Below are positions 54,577-64,000 of a DNA stretch of 64,000 nt, one piece after another. Location: contig NZ_MAYN01000008.1 in the NCBI RefSeq assembly GCF_001691555.1, positions 1,604,682-1,668,681 on the forward strand. Reading direction: 5' to 3'. How positions within the stretch are numbered: the first letter of the stretch is position 1; the number at the start of each line of letters is the position of its first letter. Source of the DNA: Pantoea eucrina. GTDB taxonomy: Bacteria; Pseudomonadota; Gammaproteobacteria; Enterobacterales; Enterobacteriaceae. A program made the position numbers and the translations under genes. The notes under the pieces are model-generated. The model worked only from the letters and a program-made list of their open reading frames with translations. It made no database searches and was not told the origin of the DNA.

Positions 54577-55368
54577 ATGTCTGAGCAGATAAAAAGGCTG
54601 CGCAATGCGCTGCTGCCCTGGCTGCTGCCGGTGGGAGTGATTGCGGTATGGCAGCTTTCATCATCACAGGGCTGGCTCTCCACGCGGATTTTACCGGCGC
54701 CGGAGAAAATTGTGACCACCTTCTGGCAGCTGACCGCCAGCGGCGAACTGTGGCAGCACCTGGCGATCAGTAGCTGGCGCGCGCTGCTGGGTTTTGCTAT
54801 CGGCGGCTCGCTCGGGCTGGTGCTGGGGCTTATCACCGGCACATCGCGTACCGGTGAGCGCCTGCTGGATACCTCACTTCAGATGCTGCGCAATGTGCCG
54901 CATCTGGCGCTGATCCCGCTGGTGATCCTCTGGTTCGGCATTGATGAATCGGCCAAAATTTTCCTGGTCGCGCTTGGTACGCTGTTTCCGATCTATCTCA
55001 ATACCTATCACGGGATCCGAAATATCGATCGCGGCCTGATAGAGATGGCGCGCAGCTATGGCCTCTCCGGCTGGTCGCTGTTCACGCAGGTTATCCTGCC
55101 TGGTGCCCTGCCCGGCATCATGGTCGGCGTGCGCTTTGCGCTGGGTCTGATGTGGCTGACGCTGATTGTGGCTGAAACAATTTCAGCTAACTCCGGCATC
55201 GGCTATCTGGCGATGAACGCGCGCGAATTTCTGCAAACTGACGTGGTCGTGGTGGCCATTATTCTGTATGCCCTGCTGGGTAAACTGGCAGACGTGGCGG
55301 CGCAGCTGCTGGAGCGTATCTGGCTGCGCTGGCACCCGGCCTGGCAACTGAAGGAGAGCAACGCATGA
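54577..55368 (+). CDS. ssuC: Sulfonate ABC transporter permease SsuC
   Basis: SsuC is the inner-membrane permease of the sulfonate importer. The 263-residue protein has about six helices and the binding-protein-dependent transport EAA loop ([30 protein letters not shown]), which contacts SsuB. Its stop overlaps the ssuB start (ATGA). Confidence 0.95.
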   Translation: MSEQIKRLRNALLPWLLPVGVIAVWQLSSSQGWLSTRILPAPEKIVTTFWQLTASGELWQHLAISSWRALLGFAIGGSLGLVLGLITGTSRTGERLLDTSLQMLRNVPHLALIPLVILWFGIDESAKIFLVALGTLFPIYLNTYHGIRNIDRGLIEMARSYGLSGWSLFTQVILPGALPGIMVGVRFALGLMWLTLIVAETISANSGIGYLAMNAREFLQTDVVVVAIILYALLGKLADVAAQLLERIWLRWHPAWQLKESNA

Positions 55369-56156
55369 GCAATGCCGTACAGCACCCGCCGCGCCTGATC
55401 AGCGGCACGCCGGTCGCCATCAGTAATCTGTCTAAGCACTATGGCAACCGTACTATTCTCGACCAGGTCAGTCTGCATATTCCGGCCGGGCAGTTTGTTG
55501 CCGTGGTCGGACGCAGCGGCTGCGGCAAAAGCACTCTGCTGCGGCTGCTGGCCGGACTGGAAGTGGCCAGCCAGGGCGAGCTGCTGGCGGGTCACGCGCC
55601 GCTGGCCGAGGCGCGCGACGATACGCGACTGATGTTTCAGGATGCGCGCCTGCTGCCGTGGAAGAAAGTGATCGATAACGTCGGACTCGGCTTACGTGGT
55701 CGCGAATGGCGCAGCGCTGCGCAGGCGGCACTTGAGGCGGTAGGCCTTGCCGATCGCGCAAATGAGTGGCCTGCTGCCCTTTCGGGCGGACAGAAGCAGC
55801 GCGTGGCGCTGGCGCGGGCGCTGATCCACCGCCCTGGCTTACTGCTGCTGGATGAGCCGCTGGGCGCGCTGGATGCCTTAACCCGTATTGAGATGCAGGG
55901 GCTGATTGAATCACTCTGGCAGCAGCATAACTTTACGGTACTGCTGGTGACGCATGATGTCAGCGAGGCGGTGGCGCTCGCCGATCGAGTCTTACTGATT
56001 GAAGAGGGTAAAATTGGCCTTGATCTGACGGTTGATGTGCCGCGCCCGCGCCGCAAAGGGTCAGCACGGCTGGCTGAGCTGGAAGCAGGCGTGCTGGATC
56101 GGATAATGAAGCGCAGCGCCGCTGAACAGCCGCTGCGCTTTGCCCGGCAGCGCTAA
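55365..56156 (+). CDS. ssuB: Sulfonate ABC transporter ATPase SsuB
   Basis: SsuB is the ATPase of the SsuABC importer. The 263-residue protein has Walker [10 protein letters not shown], signature LSGGQKQR, Walker B LLLLDEP and the H-loop [11 protein letters not shown]. It ends the operon; an inverted repeat follows at 56164-56193 that has no T-run. Confidence 0.95.
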   Translation: MSNAVQHPPRLISGTPVAISNLSKHYGNRTILDQVSLHIPAGQFVAVVGRSGCGKSTLLRLLAGLEVASQGELLAGHAPLAEARDDTRLMFQDARLLPWKKVIDNVGLGLRGREWRSAAQAALEAVGLADRANEWPAALSGGQKQRVALARALIHRPGLLLLDEPLGALDALTRIEMQGLIESLWQQHNFTVLLVTHDVSEAVALADRVLLIEEGKIGLDLTVDVPRPRRKGSARLAELEAGVLDRIMKRSAAEQPLRFARQR

Positions 56157-56163
56157 ACGCCCT

Positions 56164-56193
56164 GCCCGCTGGCCGTCAGATTCGCCAGCGGGC
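56164..56193. terminator. Hairpin between ssuB and zinT
   Basis: GCCCGCTGG / CCAGCGGGC, 9 bp, with a 12-base loop, sits between the convergent genes. No T-run lies on either side, so its terminator function is unsure. Confidence 0.45.
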
Positions 56194-56200
56194 GGCGACA

Positions 56201-56842
56201 TCAGTGATGCAGCAGGTCATCCACCACCTGTGCTTTGGTCAGCTGGTAAGGAAAGAAAGTGGGCCAGTTTTCCAGTTCATCAAACAGTGCGGCCTGCGAT
56301 ACGTTGCCTGTAAAAATGTGAAAATGCGACGATTTTCGCGGGCTGATAATATGGTCGCTGAACTGCACAAAATGCGGCGCTTTACTGGCTTTATCGGTGC
56401 ACTCAAACAGATAGCGCACGCCTCTTTTACCGGAAGCGTAGTTGAGCACCTTGTAGCCTTTGTACGCATATTTACAGCTGCTGACTTCGCCTTTTTCGGT
56501 AAACTCCATGACGTCGTTTTCAATGCCGATATCAGTGATATCGCTGGCATAGCCGGTGAGATAATAGTGTTTAATGTCGCTGAATGAGCGCGTTTTATCA
56601 GCTGCCGCCTTTTTACGAAATACCGGATCCAGCGCGCCATCTTTGGCATACGGATACACTGACTGCCATACGCCTTCCCAGTCAGAAAGCGGTCGATCTT
56701 TGATGTCGGCATCGGCAAAAATGCCGTTTGCCGCGCTGACTTCTTTTGCACTTAACGGAGCCCCGTGCGAATGACCACCGTGTGCAAACACCGGTGAACT
56801 GCAGGCTATTCCCAGAAATAGTGTCCAATACGCTACTTTCAT
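56201..56842 (-). CDS. zinT: Periplasmic metal-binding protein ZinT
   Basis: ZinT (YodA) binds zinc and helps deliver it to ZnuA. The 213-residue precursor has a signal peptide, a His-rich N-terminus HGGHSHG, and the ZinT domain with [21 protein letters not shown] and [16 protein letters not shown]; the HFHIF metal ligand motif is intact. A Zur-like box lies 30-44 bp upstream. It stands between ssuB and pepN, where E. coli has no zinT. Confidence 0.95.
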   Translation of the reverse strand: MKVAYWTLFLGIACSSPVFAHGGHSHGAPLSAKEVSAANGIFADADIKDRPLSDWEGVWQSVYPYAKDGALDPVFRKKAAADKTRSFSDIKHYYLTGYASDITDIGIENDVMEFTEKGEVSSCKYAYKGYKVLNYASGKRGVRYLFECTDKASKAPHFVQFSDHIISPRKSSHFHIFTGNVSQAALFDELENWPTFFPYQLTKAQVVDDLLHH

Positions 56843-56871
56843 CTTACTCTACTCACGTCCTGTTTTATTGA

Positions 56872-56886
56872 TGTTATAACATAACA
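56872..56886. promoter_or_regulatory. Zur-like box upstream of zinT
   Basis: TGTTATAACATAACA is one base from the Zur core TGTTATA-N-TATAACA. It lies 30 bp upstream of the zinT ATG (56842), fitting zinc-repressed expression known for E. coli zinT. Confidence 0.75.
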
Positions 56887-56985
56887 CATAAATCAGCACA
56901 GTACACCCTGACAGATGGCTGGCAAAAGCAGCTGTTTAAGCGTGGGCGTCTTGCCAGAATTCATGCCCGCGGAGCCGCAGAATGG

Positions 56986-57015
56986 GCCGCCGCGATCGGT
57001 GACGATCGCGGCGGC
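56986..57015. terminator. Perfect 12-bp hairpin after pepN
   Basis: GCCGCCGCGATC / GATCGCGGCGGC has a 6-base loop and lies 6 bp beyond the pepN stop. No T-run follows on the minus strand. It may protect the mRNA 3' end or act as a Rho-aided terminator. Confidence 0.5.
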
Positions 57016-57021
57016 TGAGGA

Positions 57022-59637
57022 TTACGCGTTCAGCGCTTTGGTGATTTTCTCATAGAGATCGCCGGAGAGATTATCCAGCGCTTTTAGCTGCTGCAGCGCC
57101 TGACGCATGAGCGCCTGACGTCCCGCATCGTAGCGTTTCAGGCGGATCAGGGGCTCAATCATGCGTGCGGCCACCTGTGGGTTACGCGTGTTGAGATCGG
57201 TCAGCATCTCAACCAGGAACTGATAGCCGCTGCCATCCTGTGCATGAAACGCCGCCGGGTTACCCGCCGCGAATGCGCCAATCAGCGCCCGGATGCGGTT
57301 AGGGTTACCCATGGTAAAGGAGCGATGGTTCAGCAGCGCCCGTACGTTGCGTAACACCTCTGGCGCCGGGCTGGTCGCCTGCAGCATAAACCATTTATCC
57401 ATTACCAGACCGTCCTGATGCCAGCGCTCATCCCAGGCAGCCAGCAGCGCATCGCGGCACGGCAGCTGCGCCATCACCGCAGCTGAAAGTGCTGCCAGCG
57501 CATCGGTCATATTCGTGGCGTGCGCATACTGCGCCTGAACCAGCCGATCGGCCTGCGTCGTATCGCCCAGCGCCAGATAGCTCAGGCAGACATTTTTCAG
57601 CGCGCGCCGGCCAATTTCTGCATGCTCAACGCGATATTCACTGCTCTGGCTGGCCAGATAGAGCGCATAGCACTCATCGTTCAGCTCGTTTGCCAGCGTG
57701 CGCATCAGCGCATGGCGTACGGCGGCAATCGCCTGTGGATCGATGATGTCGAACAGCTCTGCCATCTCATTTTCTGATGGCAGAGTCAGGATCAGCGCCA
57801 TCAGCGCCGGATCGCCCTGCTCATCCAGCAGCACCGCGCGGAAAGCGTCAGCGACGTGCAGAGGCAGCGACAGCGGCTGGCCCTGCTGGTAACGCGCAAC
57901 GTTGAGACGTATATAGGTTGCCAGCAGACTCTGCGCCGCATCCCAGCGGGAGAATTCATTGCGCGCGTGACGCATCAGGAAGGTAAGCTGTGCGTCGCTC
58001 CACTTATAGTCCAGTTTTACCGGTGCAGAGAATTCCCGCAGCAGCGATGGCACCGGCTGAAAATAGACGTTATCAAAGACAAAGGTCTGAAACGCCTGCG
58101 TCACGTTCAGCACATGATGCACCGGCTGGCCGTTATGCTGCAGCGGGATCACTTTGCCTTCGTTATCGTAGAGTTCAATATCCAGCGGAATGTGCAGCGG
58201 CAGCTTCTCCTGACCATCTGCGGTTGGCGGCGTATGCTGGGTGACATGCAGGGTATACTGCTCCAGCTCCGGATTATAATCATCGCGCACGCTCACTACC
58301 GGCGTACCTGACTGGCTGTACCAGCGGCGGAACTGCGTTAAGTCTACGCCAGAGGCATCTTCCATCGCCTGGACAAAATCATCGCAGGTTGCCGCACTGC
58401 CGTCGTGACGTTCAAAGTAGCACTGCATGCCCTGCTGAAACTTCTCTTCACCCAGCAGCGTATGCATCATGCGGATCACTTCCGATCCCTTCTCATACAC
58501 CGTCAGGGTATAGAAGTTGTTCATCTCAATCACCTGATCCGGACGGATCGGATGCGCCATCGGGCTGGCATCTTCGGCAAACTGCGCACCGCGCATCACC
58601 CGCACGTTATCAATACGGTTCACCGCGCGGGAGCCGAGATCGGAGCTGAACTCCTGATCGCGGAACACCGTCAGACCTTCTTTCAGGCTGAGCTGGAACC
58701 AGTCGCGACAGGTCACGCGGTTACCGGTCCAGTTATGGAAATACTCATGGCCGATCACCGCCTCAATGCCGAGATAATCTTTATCGGTCGCGGTTTCCGC
58801 TTTTGCCAGCACATATTTGGAGTTGAAGACGTTGAGGCCTTTGTTCTCCATTGCGCCCATATTGAAGAAATCCACCGCGACAATCATAAAGATATCGAGG
58901 TCATATTCGAGACCGAAGCGCTCCTCATCCCATTTCATGCTGGCTTTCAGGGAGGTCATCGCCCAGCCGGCCCGATCGAGGTTCCCGCGGTCAACAAAGA
59001 TCTCCAGCGCGACGTCGCGTCCTGAACGGGTGGTAAAACTGTCGCGCAGCACATCGAAGTCGCCTGCCACCAGCGCAAACAGATAGCAGGGTTTCGGGAA
59101 CGGATCCTGCCACGTTACCCAGTGACGCCCGTCGTCCAGCTCGCCGCTCTTTAGCTTGTTACCGTTGGAGAGCAGATACGGGTAGCGCACCGGATCGGCC
59201 CGGAGCGTGGTGGTAAAGCGCGCCAGCACATCGGGACGATCCAGATACCAGGTAATGTGCCGGAAACCTTCCGCCTCACACTGGGTGCAGAGCGCTTCTC
59301 CTGACTGATACAGTCCTTCCAGCGCGCTGTTTTTAGCCGGATGGATCAGGTTTACAATGCGCAGCGTAAAATTGTCAGGCAGCTGGCTGAGGATCAACGC
59401 ACCCGCCTCTTCGCGATAGTGCGGCCAGGGCGCGCCATCTACCGTCAGCTCAACCAGTGTCAGCGCTTCGCCATCAAGATGCAGACTGGCGTCGGCGGTG
59501 CCGAGACGCTTCACCTGGCTGATGGCCGTCACGCGTGTTTCTGTGGCATCCAGATCAAATGTCAGGTCGATGTCTGTAATGGTGTAATCAGGCGCCCGGT
59601 AGTCGTGGCGATATTTAATGTGCGGCTGTTGCGTCAT
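57022..59637 (-). CDS. pepN: Aminopeptidase N
   Basis: PepN is the main cytoplasmic M1 zinc aminopeptidase, removing N-terminal residues from peptides. The 871-residue protein matches E. coli PepN (870): exopeptidase motif MGAMENKGLN, zinc site HEYFHNWTGNRVTCRDWFQLSLKEGLT (HEXXH plus distal Glu). ATG 59637 follows AAGGAT; the in-frame ATG at 59652 adds five residues only. It is divergent from pncB, as in E. coli. Confidence 0.97.
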   Translation of the reverse strand: MTQQPHIKYRHDYRAPDYTITDIDLTFDLDATETRVTAISQVKRLGTADASLHLDGEALTLVELTVDGAPWPHYREEAGALILSQLPDNFTLRIVNLIHPAKNSALEGLYQSGEALCTQCEAEGFRHITWYLDRPDVLARFTTTLRADPVRYPYLLSNGNKLKSGELDDGRHWVTWQDPFPKPCYLFALVAGDFDVLRDSFTTRSGRDVALEIFVDRGNLDRAGWAMTSLKASMKWDEERFGLEYDLDIFMIVAVDFFNMGAMENKGLNVFNSKYVLAKAETATDKDYLGIEAVIGHEYFHNWTGNRVTCRDWFQLSLKEGLTVFRDQEFSSDLGSRAVNRIDNVRVMRGAQFAEDASPMAHPIRPDQVIEMNNFYTLTVYEKGSEVIRMMHTLLGEEKFQQGMQCYFERHDGSAATCDDFVQAMEDASGVDLTQFRRWYSQSGTPVVSVRDDYNPELEQYTLHVTQHTPPTADGQEKLPLHIPLDIELYDNEGKVIPLQHNGQPVHHVLNVTQAFQTFVFDNVYFQPVPSLLREFSAPVKLDYKWSDAQLTFLMRHARNEFSRWDAAQSLLATYIRLNVARYQQGQPLSLPLHVADAFRAVLLDEQGDPALMALILTLPSENEMAELFDIIDPQAIAAVRHALMRTLANELNDECYALYLASQSSEYRVEHAEIGRRALKNVCLSYLALGDTTQADRLVQAQYAHATNMTDALAALSAAVMAQLPCRDALLAAWDERWHQDGLVMDKWFMLQATSPAPEVLRNVRALLNHRSFTMGNPNRIRALIGAFAAGNPAAFHAQDGSGYQFLVEMLTDLNTRNPQVAARMIEPLIRLKRYDAGRQALMRQALQQLKALDNLSGDLYEKITKALNA

Positions 59638-59907
59638 ATATCCTTCTCGCATCGTTGTTATGTTGAGGCCATCCTGTTGCGGTGGCGCAAATATCTCAAA
59701 GTCTAAGCGGCCTGGCGGAGAGTTGCCATGCGCAATGCGCGCCGGCGCAGAAAAGGCTACAATTCAGTAACAATGGCACAATTGACCCTCGACCCGCCAC
59801 CTGCAAATGTGGTGTGATCGCAGAGATTACTGTTTTATACTCCTGCGTCTTTAGGATTTTGTTAAACACCGGGCTCTGCTCCGCGGAAGAGGATGCTGAA
59901 ACGCACC

Positions 59908-61113
59908 ATGACTGGACACGCTTCCCCGATTTTGACCACGCTGCTTGATACCGATGCGTACAAGCTTCATATGCAGCAGGCCGTATATCATCGTTACTAC
60001 GATGTCCCGGTTACCGCAGAATTTCGCTGTCGCAGCGATGAACAGCTTGGCCAGTATGCCGGCGAGATTCGTGCGCAAATTGATACCCTGCAAGAGTTAA
60101 CCCTGAGCGATGATGAATTTGCCTGGCTCAGTAACCTGCCTTTTTTCCAGCACGACTATCTGACCTGGCTACGCGCCTTTCGCTTCAACCCGGCGCAGGT
60201 TGAGGTGCAGGACGAACGCGGCCAGCTGCGCATTCAGATCCGCGGCCCGTGGCGCGAGGTTATTCTGTGGGAAGTGCCGCTGCTGGCGCTGATCAGTGAA
60301 GTGGTACACCGCCACCGCACGCCGCAGATCGCCGCAGAGCAGGCGGTCGCACATCTGCAGCAAAAGCTCTCGGCGTTTCGGGCTCAGGTGGCCGATCTCG
60401 ATATGCCCCGCTTTCAGCTGATGGATTTCGGCACGCGCCGCCGCTATTCGCAGGAAGTGCAGGAGACGATTGTCAGTACGCTAAAAGCAGACTTTCCGTG
60501 GCTGGTTGGCACCAGTAATTACGATCTGGCGCGTCGCCTGCAGCTGACGCCGGTTGGCACTCAGGCACACGAGTGGTTCCAGGCACATCAGCAGATCAGC
60601 CCGGTACTGGCCAACAGCCAGCGCGCGGCGCTGCAGTCGTGGCTGGATGAATATGATGACCAGCTGGGCATTGCGCTCACTGACTGCATCACCATGGACG
60701 CCTTTTTACGCGACTTTGGTCCCGGCTTTGCGCATCGCTATCAGGGGCTGCGCCACGACTCCGGCGATCCGGTTGAGTGGGGTGAAAAAGCCGTTGCGCA
60801 CTATGAGCGGCTCGGCATTGATCCGCGCAGCAAAACGCTGGTGTTCTCTGACAATCTCAACCTGGATAAAGCGCTGGCGCTTTACCGTCACTTTGGTCAG
60901 CGTGCCAACGTTGTATTTGGTATCGGCACGCGCCTGACCTGCGATATTCCGGGCGTAACGCCGCTTAATATCGTGATCAAACTGGTCAGCTGCAACGGCA
61001 AACCGGTGGCTAAACTCTCTGACAGCCCGGGTAAAACGATTTGTCAGGATAAAGCCTTTGTCCGTGCGCTGCGCAAAGCATTTGACCTGCCGCTGGTGAA
61101 ACGCGCCAGCTGA
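59908..61113 (+). CDS. pncB: Nicotinate phosphoribosyltransferase
   Basis: PncB converts nicotinate to nicotinate mononucleotide with PRPP, with ATP-stimulated His phosphorylation, in NAD salvage. The protein of 401 residues matches E. coli PncB, for example [36 protein letters not shown] and [17 protein letters not shown], which holds the phospho-His. I prefer ATG 59908 (MTGHASP), matching the family start, over ATG 59893; GAGG lies close to the latter, so this is unsure. Confidence 0.95.
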   Translation: MTGHASPILTTLLDTDAYKLHMQQAVYHRYYDVPVTAEFRCRSDEQLGQYAGEIRAQIDTLQELTLSDDEFAWLSNLPFFQHDYLTWLRAFRFNPAQVEVQDERGQLRIQIRGPWREVILWEVPLLALISEVVHRHRTPQIAAEQAVAHLQQKLSAFRAQVADLDMPRFQLMDFGTRRRYSQEVQETIVSTLKADFPWLVGTSNYDLARRLQLTPVGTQAHEWFQAHQQISPVLANSQRAALQSWLDEYDDQLGIALTDCITMDAFLRDFGPGFAHRYQGLRHDSGDPVEWGEKAVAHYERLGIDPRSKTLVFSDNLNLDKALALYRHFGQRANVVFGIGTRLTCDIPGVTPLNIVIKLVSCNGKPVAKLSDSPGKTICQDKAFVRALRKAFDLPLVKRAS

Positions 61114-61121
61114 CCTGCCCC

Positions 61122-61144
61122 GGGCAGGGTCCGCTACCCTGCCC
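61122..61144 (+). terminator. Hairpin after pncB
   Basis: GGGCAGGGT-CCGCT-ACCCTGCCC is a perfect 9-bp stem 8 bp after the pncB stop, without a T-run. It may weaken read-through into asnS. Confidence 0.55.
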
Positions 61145-61325
61145 GCCGCCATTAAAATCACTCGCTTCCCGCAATTTTGCTTGTTTCCTGATGGCTCACA
61201 AGTAACATAGCAACACCCCTGAACGTGGGAGAATTGGCTGTTTCTGCCAGCACTGTGTGTCACCTGTGACGATAGCAAAGTGCGGCGGGACACCTGTTAT
61301 TTCATCTATATATAGAGAGATTTTT

Positions 61326-62726
61326 ATGAGCGTAGTGCCTGTAGCGGATGTACTGCACGGCCGGGTCGCGGTTGACAGTGAAGTCACCGTACGCGGCTGG
61401 GTGCGTACCCGAAGAGATTCCAAAGCCGGTCTTTCCTTTATCGCCGTTTATGACGGTTCCTGCTTTAATCCCGTTCAGGCTGTCGTCAATAATTCTCTGA
61501 ATAATTATCAGGATGAAGTGCTGCGTCTGACCACCGGCTGCTCGGTCATTGTCACCGGCACCGTGGTGGAATCACCGGGCCAGGGTCAGGCATTTGAGCT
61601 GCAGGCCACCCGTGTTGAAGTGACCGGCTGGGTTGACGATCCCGACACTTATCCGATGGCCGCCAAGCGTCATAGCATTGAATATCTGCGCGAAGTGGCT
61701 CATCTGCGCCCGCGCACTAACCTGGTAGGCGCCGTCGCGCGCGTACGTCATACTCTGGCGCAGGCGCTGCATCGCTTTTTCCATGAGAACGGCTATTTCT
61801 GGGTTTCCACGCCGCTGATCACCGCGTCAGATACTGAAGGCGCTGGCGAGATGTTCCGCGTATCAACGCTGGATATGGAAAACCTGCCGCGCGATCCGCA
61901 GGGCAAGGTGGACTATGACAAAGATTTCTTTGGCAAAGAGGCGTTTCTGACCGTATCGGGTCAGCTGAATGCTGAAACCTACGCCTGTGCGCTGTCAAAA
62001 GTCTACACCTTTGGCCCGACGTTCCGTGCGGAAAACTCCAACACCAGCCGCCACCTGGCAGAATTCTGGATGCTGGAGCCGGAAGTGGCGTTTGCCACGC
62101 TGGATGACGCTGCAGCGCTGGCTGAAGCGATGCTGAAATATGTCTTTAAAGCGGTACTGAACGAACGTGCCGATGACATGGCGTTCTTTGCTGAGCGCGT
62201 GGATAAAGACGCCGTGGCGCGCCTTGAGCGTTTTGTTACCACCGATTTTGCTCAGGTAGACTATACCGATGCGGTTGACATTCTGCTGAAGAGCGGTCAG
62301 AGCTTCGAAAACCCGGTTTCATGGGGTGTGGATCTCTCTTCTGAACATGAGCGTTATCTGGCCGAGAAACACTTTAAGGCGCCGGTCGTGGTGAAGAACT
62401 ACCCGAAAGATATTAAAGCGTTCTACATGCGTATGAATGATGACGGTAAAACCGTAGCGGCAATGGACGTGCTGGCACCGGGCATTGGTGAAATCATTGG
62501 TGGATCGCAGCGTGAAGAGCGGCTGGATGTGCTGGATGCCCGTCTGGCAGAGATGGGGCTGAATAAAGAGGATTACTGGTGGTATCGCGACCTGCGTCGT
62601 TACGGCACCGTACCGCACGCCGGCTTTGGTTTAGGGTTTGAACGTTTGATCGCCTATGTCACCGGCGTACAAAATGTAAGGGACGTTATCCCCTTCCCGC
62701 GTACTCCACGCAACGCGAATTTCTGA
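61326..62726 (+). CDS. asnS: Asparaginyl-tRNA synthetase
   Basis: AsnS charges tRNA-Asn. The 466-residue class II enzyme has the OB-fold anticodon-binding domain ([25 protein letters not shown]) and the catalytic core with motif 2 ([26 protein letters not shown]) and motif 3 ([15 protein letters not shown]). ATG 61326 is the family start; an upstream in-frame extension at 61257 lies in the leader and is rejected. ompF follows, as in E. coli. Confidence 0.97.
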   Translation: MSVVPVADVLHGRVAVDSEVTVRGWVRTRRDSKAGLSFIAVYDGSCFNPVQAVVNNSLNNYQDEVLRLTTGCSVIVTGTVVESPGQGQAFELQATRVEVTGWVDDPDTYPMAAKRHSIEYLREVAHLRPRTNLVGAVARVRHTLAQALHRFFHENGYFWVSTPLITASDTEGAGEMFRVSTLDMENLPRDPQGKVDYDKDFFGKEAFLTVSGQLNAETYACALSKVYTFGPTFRAENSNTSRHLAEFWMLEPEVAFATLDDAAALAEAMLKYVFKAVLNERADDMAFFAERVDKDAVARLERFVTTDFAQVDYTDAVDILLKSGQSFENPVSWGVDLSSEHERYLAEKHFKAPVVVKNYPKDIKAFYMRMNDDGKTVAAMDVLAPGIGEIIGGSQREERLDVLDARLAEMGLNKEDYWWYRDLRRYGTVPHAGFGLGFERLIAYVTGVQNVRDVIPFPRTPRNANF

Positions 62727-62764
62727 TATCTGGCATTAAATATAAGAAATTCATATATATAACG

Positions 62765-62789
62765 AGGTCGGCACTGCCGGCCTTTTTTT
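62765..62789 (+). terminator. Terminator of asnS
   Basis: AGGTCGGC-ACT-GCCGGCCT (one wobble pair) is followed by seven T. Confidence 0.9.
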
Positions 62790-62827
62790 ATTTTTGTAAA
62801 TTTTGAGATATCTCACAAAGTTCCGTA

Positions 62828-63026
62828 ATTATTACAAATTGTCACACAATTTTTCTTTTTGATACTCAATTAGGAGATTTGAATCATTTTCGGGCTAGAA
62901 ATAGCAACTGCGGAGTGAAAAGATGCGTGCAGACATACGAGACACCAAACTTCTTTCAGGGTTCCTGTAAAGTTTTCCTGACGGCAGTGGCAGGTGTCCA
63001 GATAACTCCAATGAGGGTAATAAATA
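62828..63026 (+). promoter_or_regulatory. ompF promoter, OmpR sites and conserved leader
   Basis: TTTTTCTTTTTGATACTCAA (62850-62869) is close to the E. coli ompF OmpR site F2, and ATTATTACAAATTGTCACAC (62828-62847) occupies the F1 place. AAAGAT (62919-62924) fits the known -10, giving a start near 62931. The leader from 62931 keeps long matches to E. coli, such as GACACCAAAC and TGACGGCAGTGGCAGGTGTC, then GAGGGTAATAAATA before the ATG. OmpR control and MicF targeting are inferred from this. Confidence 0.7.
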
Positions 63027-64000
63027 ATGATGAAGCGCAACATTCTTGCAGTGGTTATCCCTGCTCTGTTAGCTGCCGGTGCAGCAAATGCAGCAGAAAT
63101 CTATAACAAAGATGGCAACAAACTGGACCTCTACGGAAAAGTTGACGCACGCCACACATTCTCTGACGATGCTGGCAACGATGGCGACGCCTCTTATGTG
63201 CGCTTTGGTTTCAAGGGTGAAACGCAGATTACCGACCAGCTGACCGGTTACGGCCAGTGGGAATATAACATCCAGGCAAACGTTGCTGAATCTCAGGGTA
63301 CTGAAGGTTCCAAAACCCGTCTGGGCTTTGCCGGTCTGAAATTTGGCGACTACGGCTCATTCGACTACGGTCGTAACTACGGCGTAGGCTACGATCCACT
63401 GGCGTGGACCGACGTTCTGCCAGTCTTCGGCGGCGACTCTGGCCGTTCTGACAACTTTATGCTGGGTCGTTCTAACGGTCTGGCGACCTACCGCAACAGC
63501 AACTTCTTTGGCCTGGTTGATGGCCTGGCGTTCGCTGCGCAGTATCAGGGCAAAAACGAAGAGTCCGCCAATGGCCGTAGCGCAGAACGCGCAAACGGCG
63601 ACGGCTGGGGTACTTCTTTAACCTATACCTCTGACATCGGCGTAGGCATCTCTGCTGCGTACACCTCTTCTGACCGTACCAACGGCCAGCAGGGCGCTTT
63701 CTATGGCAACGGCAGCGAGAAAGCTGACGCCTGGTCAACCGCGCTGAAATATGATGCGAACAACGTATACCTGGCTGCGATGTACGGTGAGAGCCGTAAC
63801 TCAACCTGGATCAGCACTGCTGCTAACGGCGCGACCCCGGCCCTTGCTGGTGCAGTCAACAAAGAGCAGAAGTTTGAAGCCGTTGCTCAGTACCAGTTCG
63901 ACTTCGGTCTGCGTCCATCCCTGGCTTACGTCCAGTCTAAAGGCAAGGACATCGAGACCTGGGGCGATCAGGACCTGTATAAGTACGTTTCAGTGGGTAC
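63027..64000 (+). CDS. ompF: OmpF-like general porin, 5' part (3' end outside window)
   Basis: OmpF-type porins form trimeric water-filled channels in the outer membrane. The visible part (about 324 residues) starts [20 protein letters not shown], a signal peptide cleaved before [21 protein letters not shown]. Barrel strands follow, including [21 protein letters not shown] and the loop-3 type segment [27 protein letters not shown]. Two adjacent ATGs exist (63027, 63030) and GAGGG precedes them. The gene runs off the end; its position after asnS marks it as ompF and not ompC. Confidence 0.95.
   Translation, partial: MMKRNILAVVIPALLAAGAANAAEIYNKDGNKLDLYGKVDARHTFSDDAGNDGDASYVRFGFKGETQITDQLTGYGQWEYNIQANVAESQGTEGSKTRLGFAGLKFGDYGSFDYGRNYGVGYDPLAWTDVLPVFGGDSGRSDNFMLGRSNGLATYRNSNFFGLVDGLAFAAQYQGKNEESANGRSAERANGDGWGTSLTYTSDIGVGISAAYTSSDRTNGQQGAFYGNGSEKADAWSTALKYDANNVYLAAMYGESRNSTWISTAANGATPALAGAVNKEQKFEAVAQYQFDFGLRPSLAYVQSKGKDIETWGDQDLYKYVSVG

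Noticed and set aside
59830-59880. Possible NadR operator upstream of pncB
   Set aside because: Only a half-site (TTAAACA) is present; the palindromic partner is missing.
61259-61270. GTCACCTGTGAC palindrome upstream of asnS as a CRP site
   Set aside because: The arms are in the reverse order to TGTGA-N6-TCACA and the spacing is wrong.

Overview
The window is a stretch of enterobacterial core chromosome. Gene content, gene order and protein sequences match the E. coli blocks pgsA-uvrC-uvrY-yecF-sdiA, rut-wrbA-agp, serT-yccA...sulA-ompA-matP-ycbZ-fabA-rmf-pqi-uup-rlmKL-ycbX-zapC-pyrD and ssu-pepN-pncB-asnS-ompF. A LuxI-type synthase beside sdiA, the loss of some E. coli neighbours and the OmpA/OmpF sequences suggest an Erwiniaceae member (Pantoea, Erwinia or a close relative). 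That assignment is inference from memory of these families. No phage, insertion sequence, integrase or CRISPR array was seen.

Layout. 1-2.0 kb: the 3' part of a SulP anion transporter, a 56-residue lipoprotein missed by length filters, and a Gly-Cys-Leu tRNA operon. 2.0-5.2 kb: pgsA, uvrC and uvrY. 5.5-7.3 kb: yecF, then a quorum-sensing pair (LuxI-type synthase plus SdiA) with a lux/phz-box-like palindrome between them. 7.3-8.1 kb: a gene-free AT-rich stretch. 8.1-12.2 kb: an extensin-like protein, the CycA permease, a YdjM-like membrane protein and RutR. 12.2-17.4 kb: the pyrimidine-degradation operon rutABCDFG, without rutE, behind a textbook sigma-54 promoter and a RutR operator. 17.4-22.5 kb: a DMT exporter, wrbA, yccJ, a Sad-like aldehyde dehydrogenase, and an Agp phosphatase with an unusual Ala/Lys-rich tail.

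22.7-35 kb: tandem tRNA-Ser(UGA), yccA, tusE, acyP, rlmI, hspQ, yccU, csgI, helD (no mgsA before it), yccF, yccS, sxy/tfoX, sulA with a LexA box, and ompA. 35-48.9 kb: matP, ycbZ (apparently TTG start), fabA behind a promoter whose spacer carries a FabR-like dyad, rmf (only 55 codons), pqiABC, uup, rlmKL, ycbX, zapC and pyrD. 49-51.6 kb: a flippase-glycosyltransferase pair with no counterpart I recall at this site in E. coli. 51.9-56.2 kb: the alkanesulfonate operon ssuEADCB. 56.2-64 kb: zinT with a Zur-like box, pepN, pncB, asnS and the 5' part of ompF with its conserved leader.

Functionally the window joins housekeeping (lipid synthesis, repair, rRNA/tRNA modification, division control, outer-membrane maintenance) with scavenging of nitrogen (rut), sulfur (ssu) and zinc (zinT), and with quorum sensing. 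No wholly new system was found. The points most worth checking are the sdiA-luxI pair with its palindrome, the fabA regulatory layout, the Agp tail, the missing rutE and the rutR-linked membrane protein.
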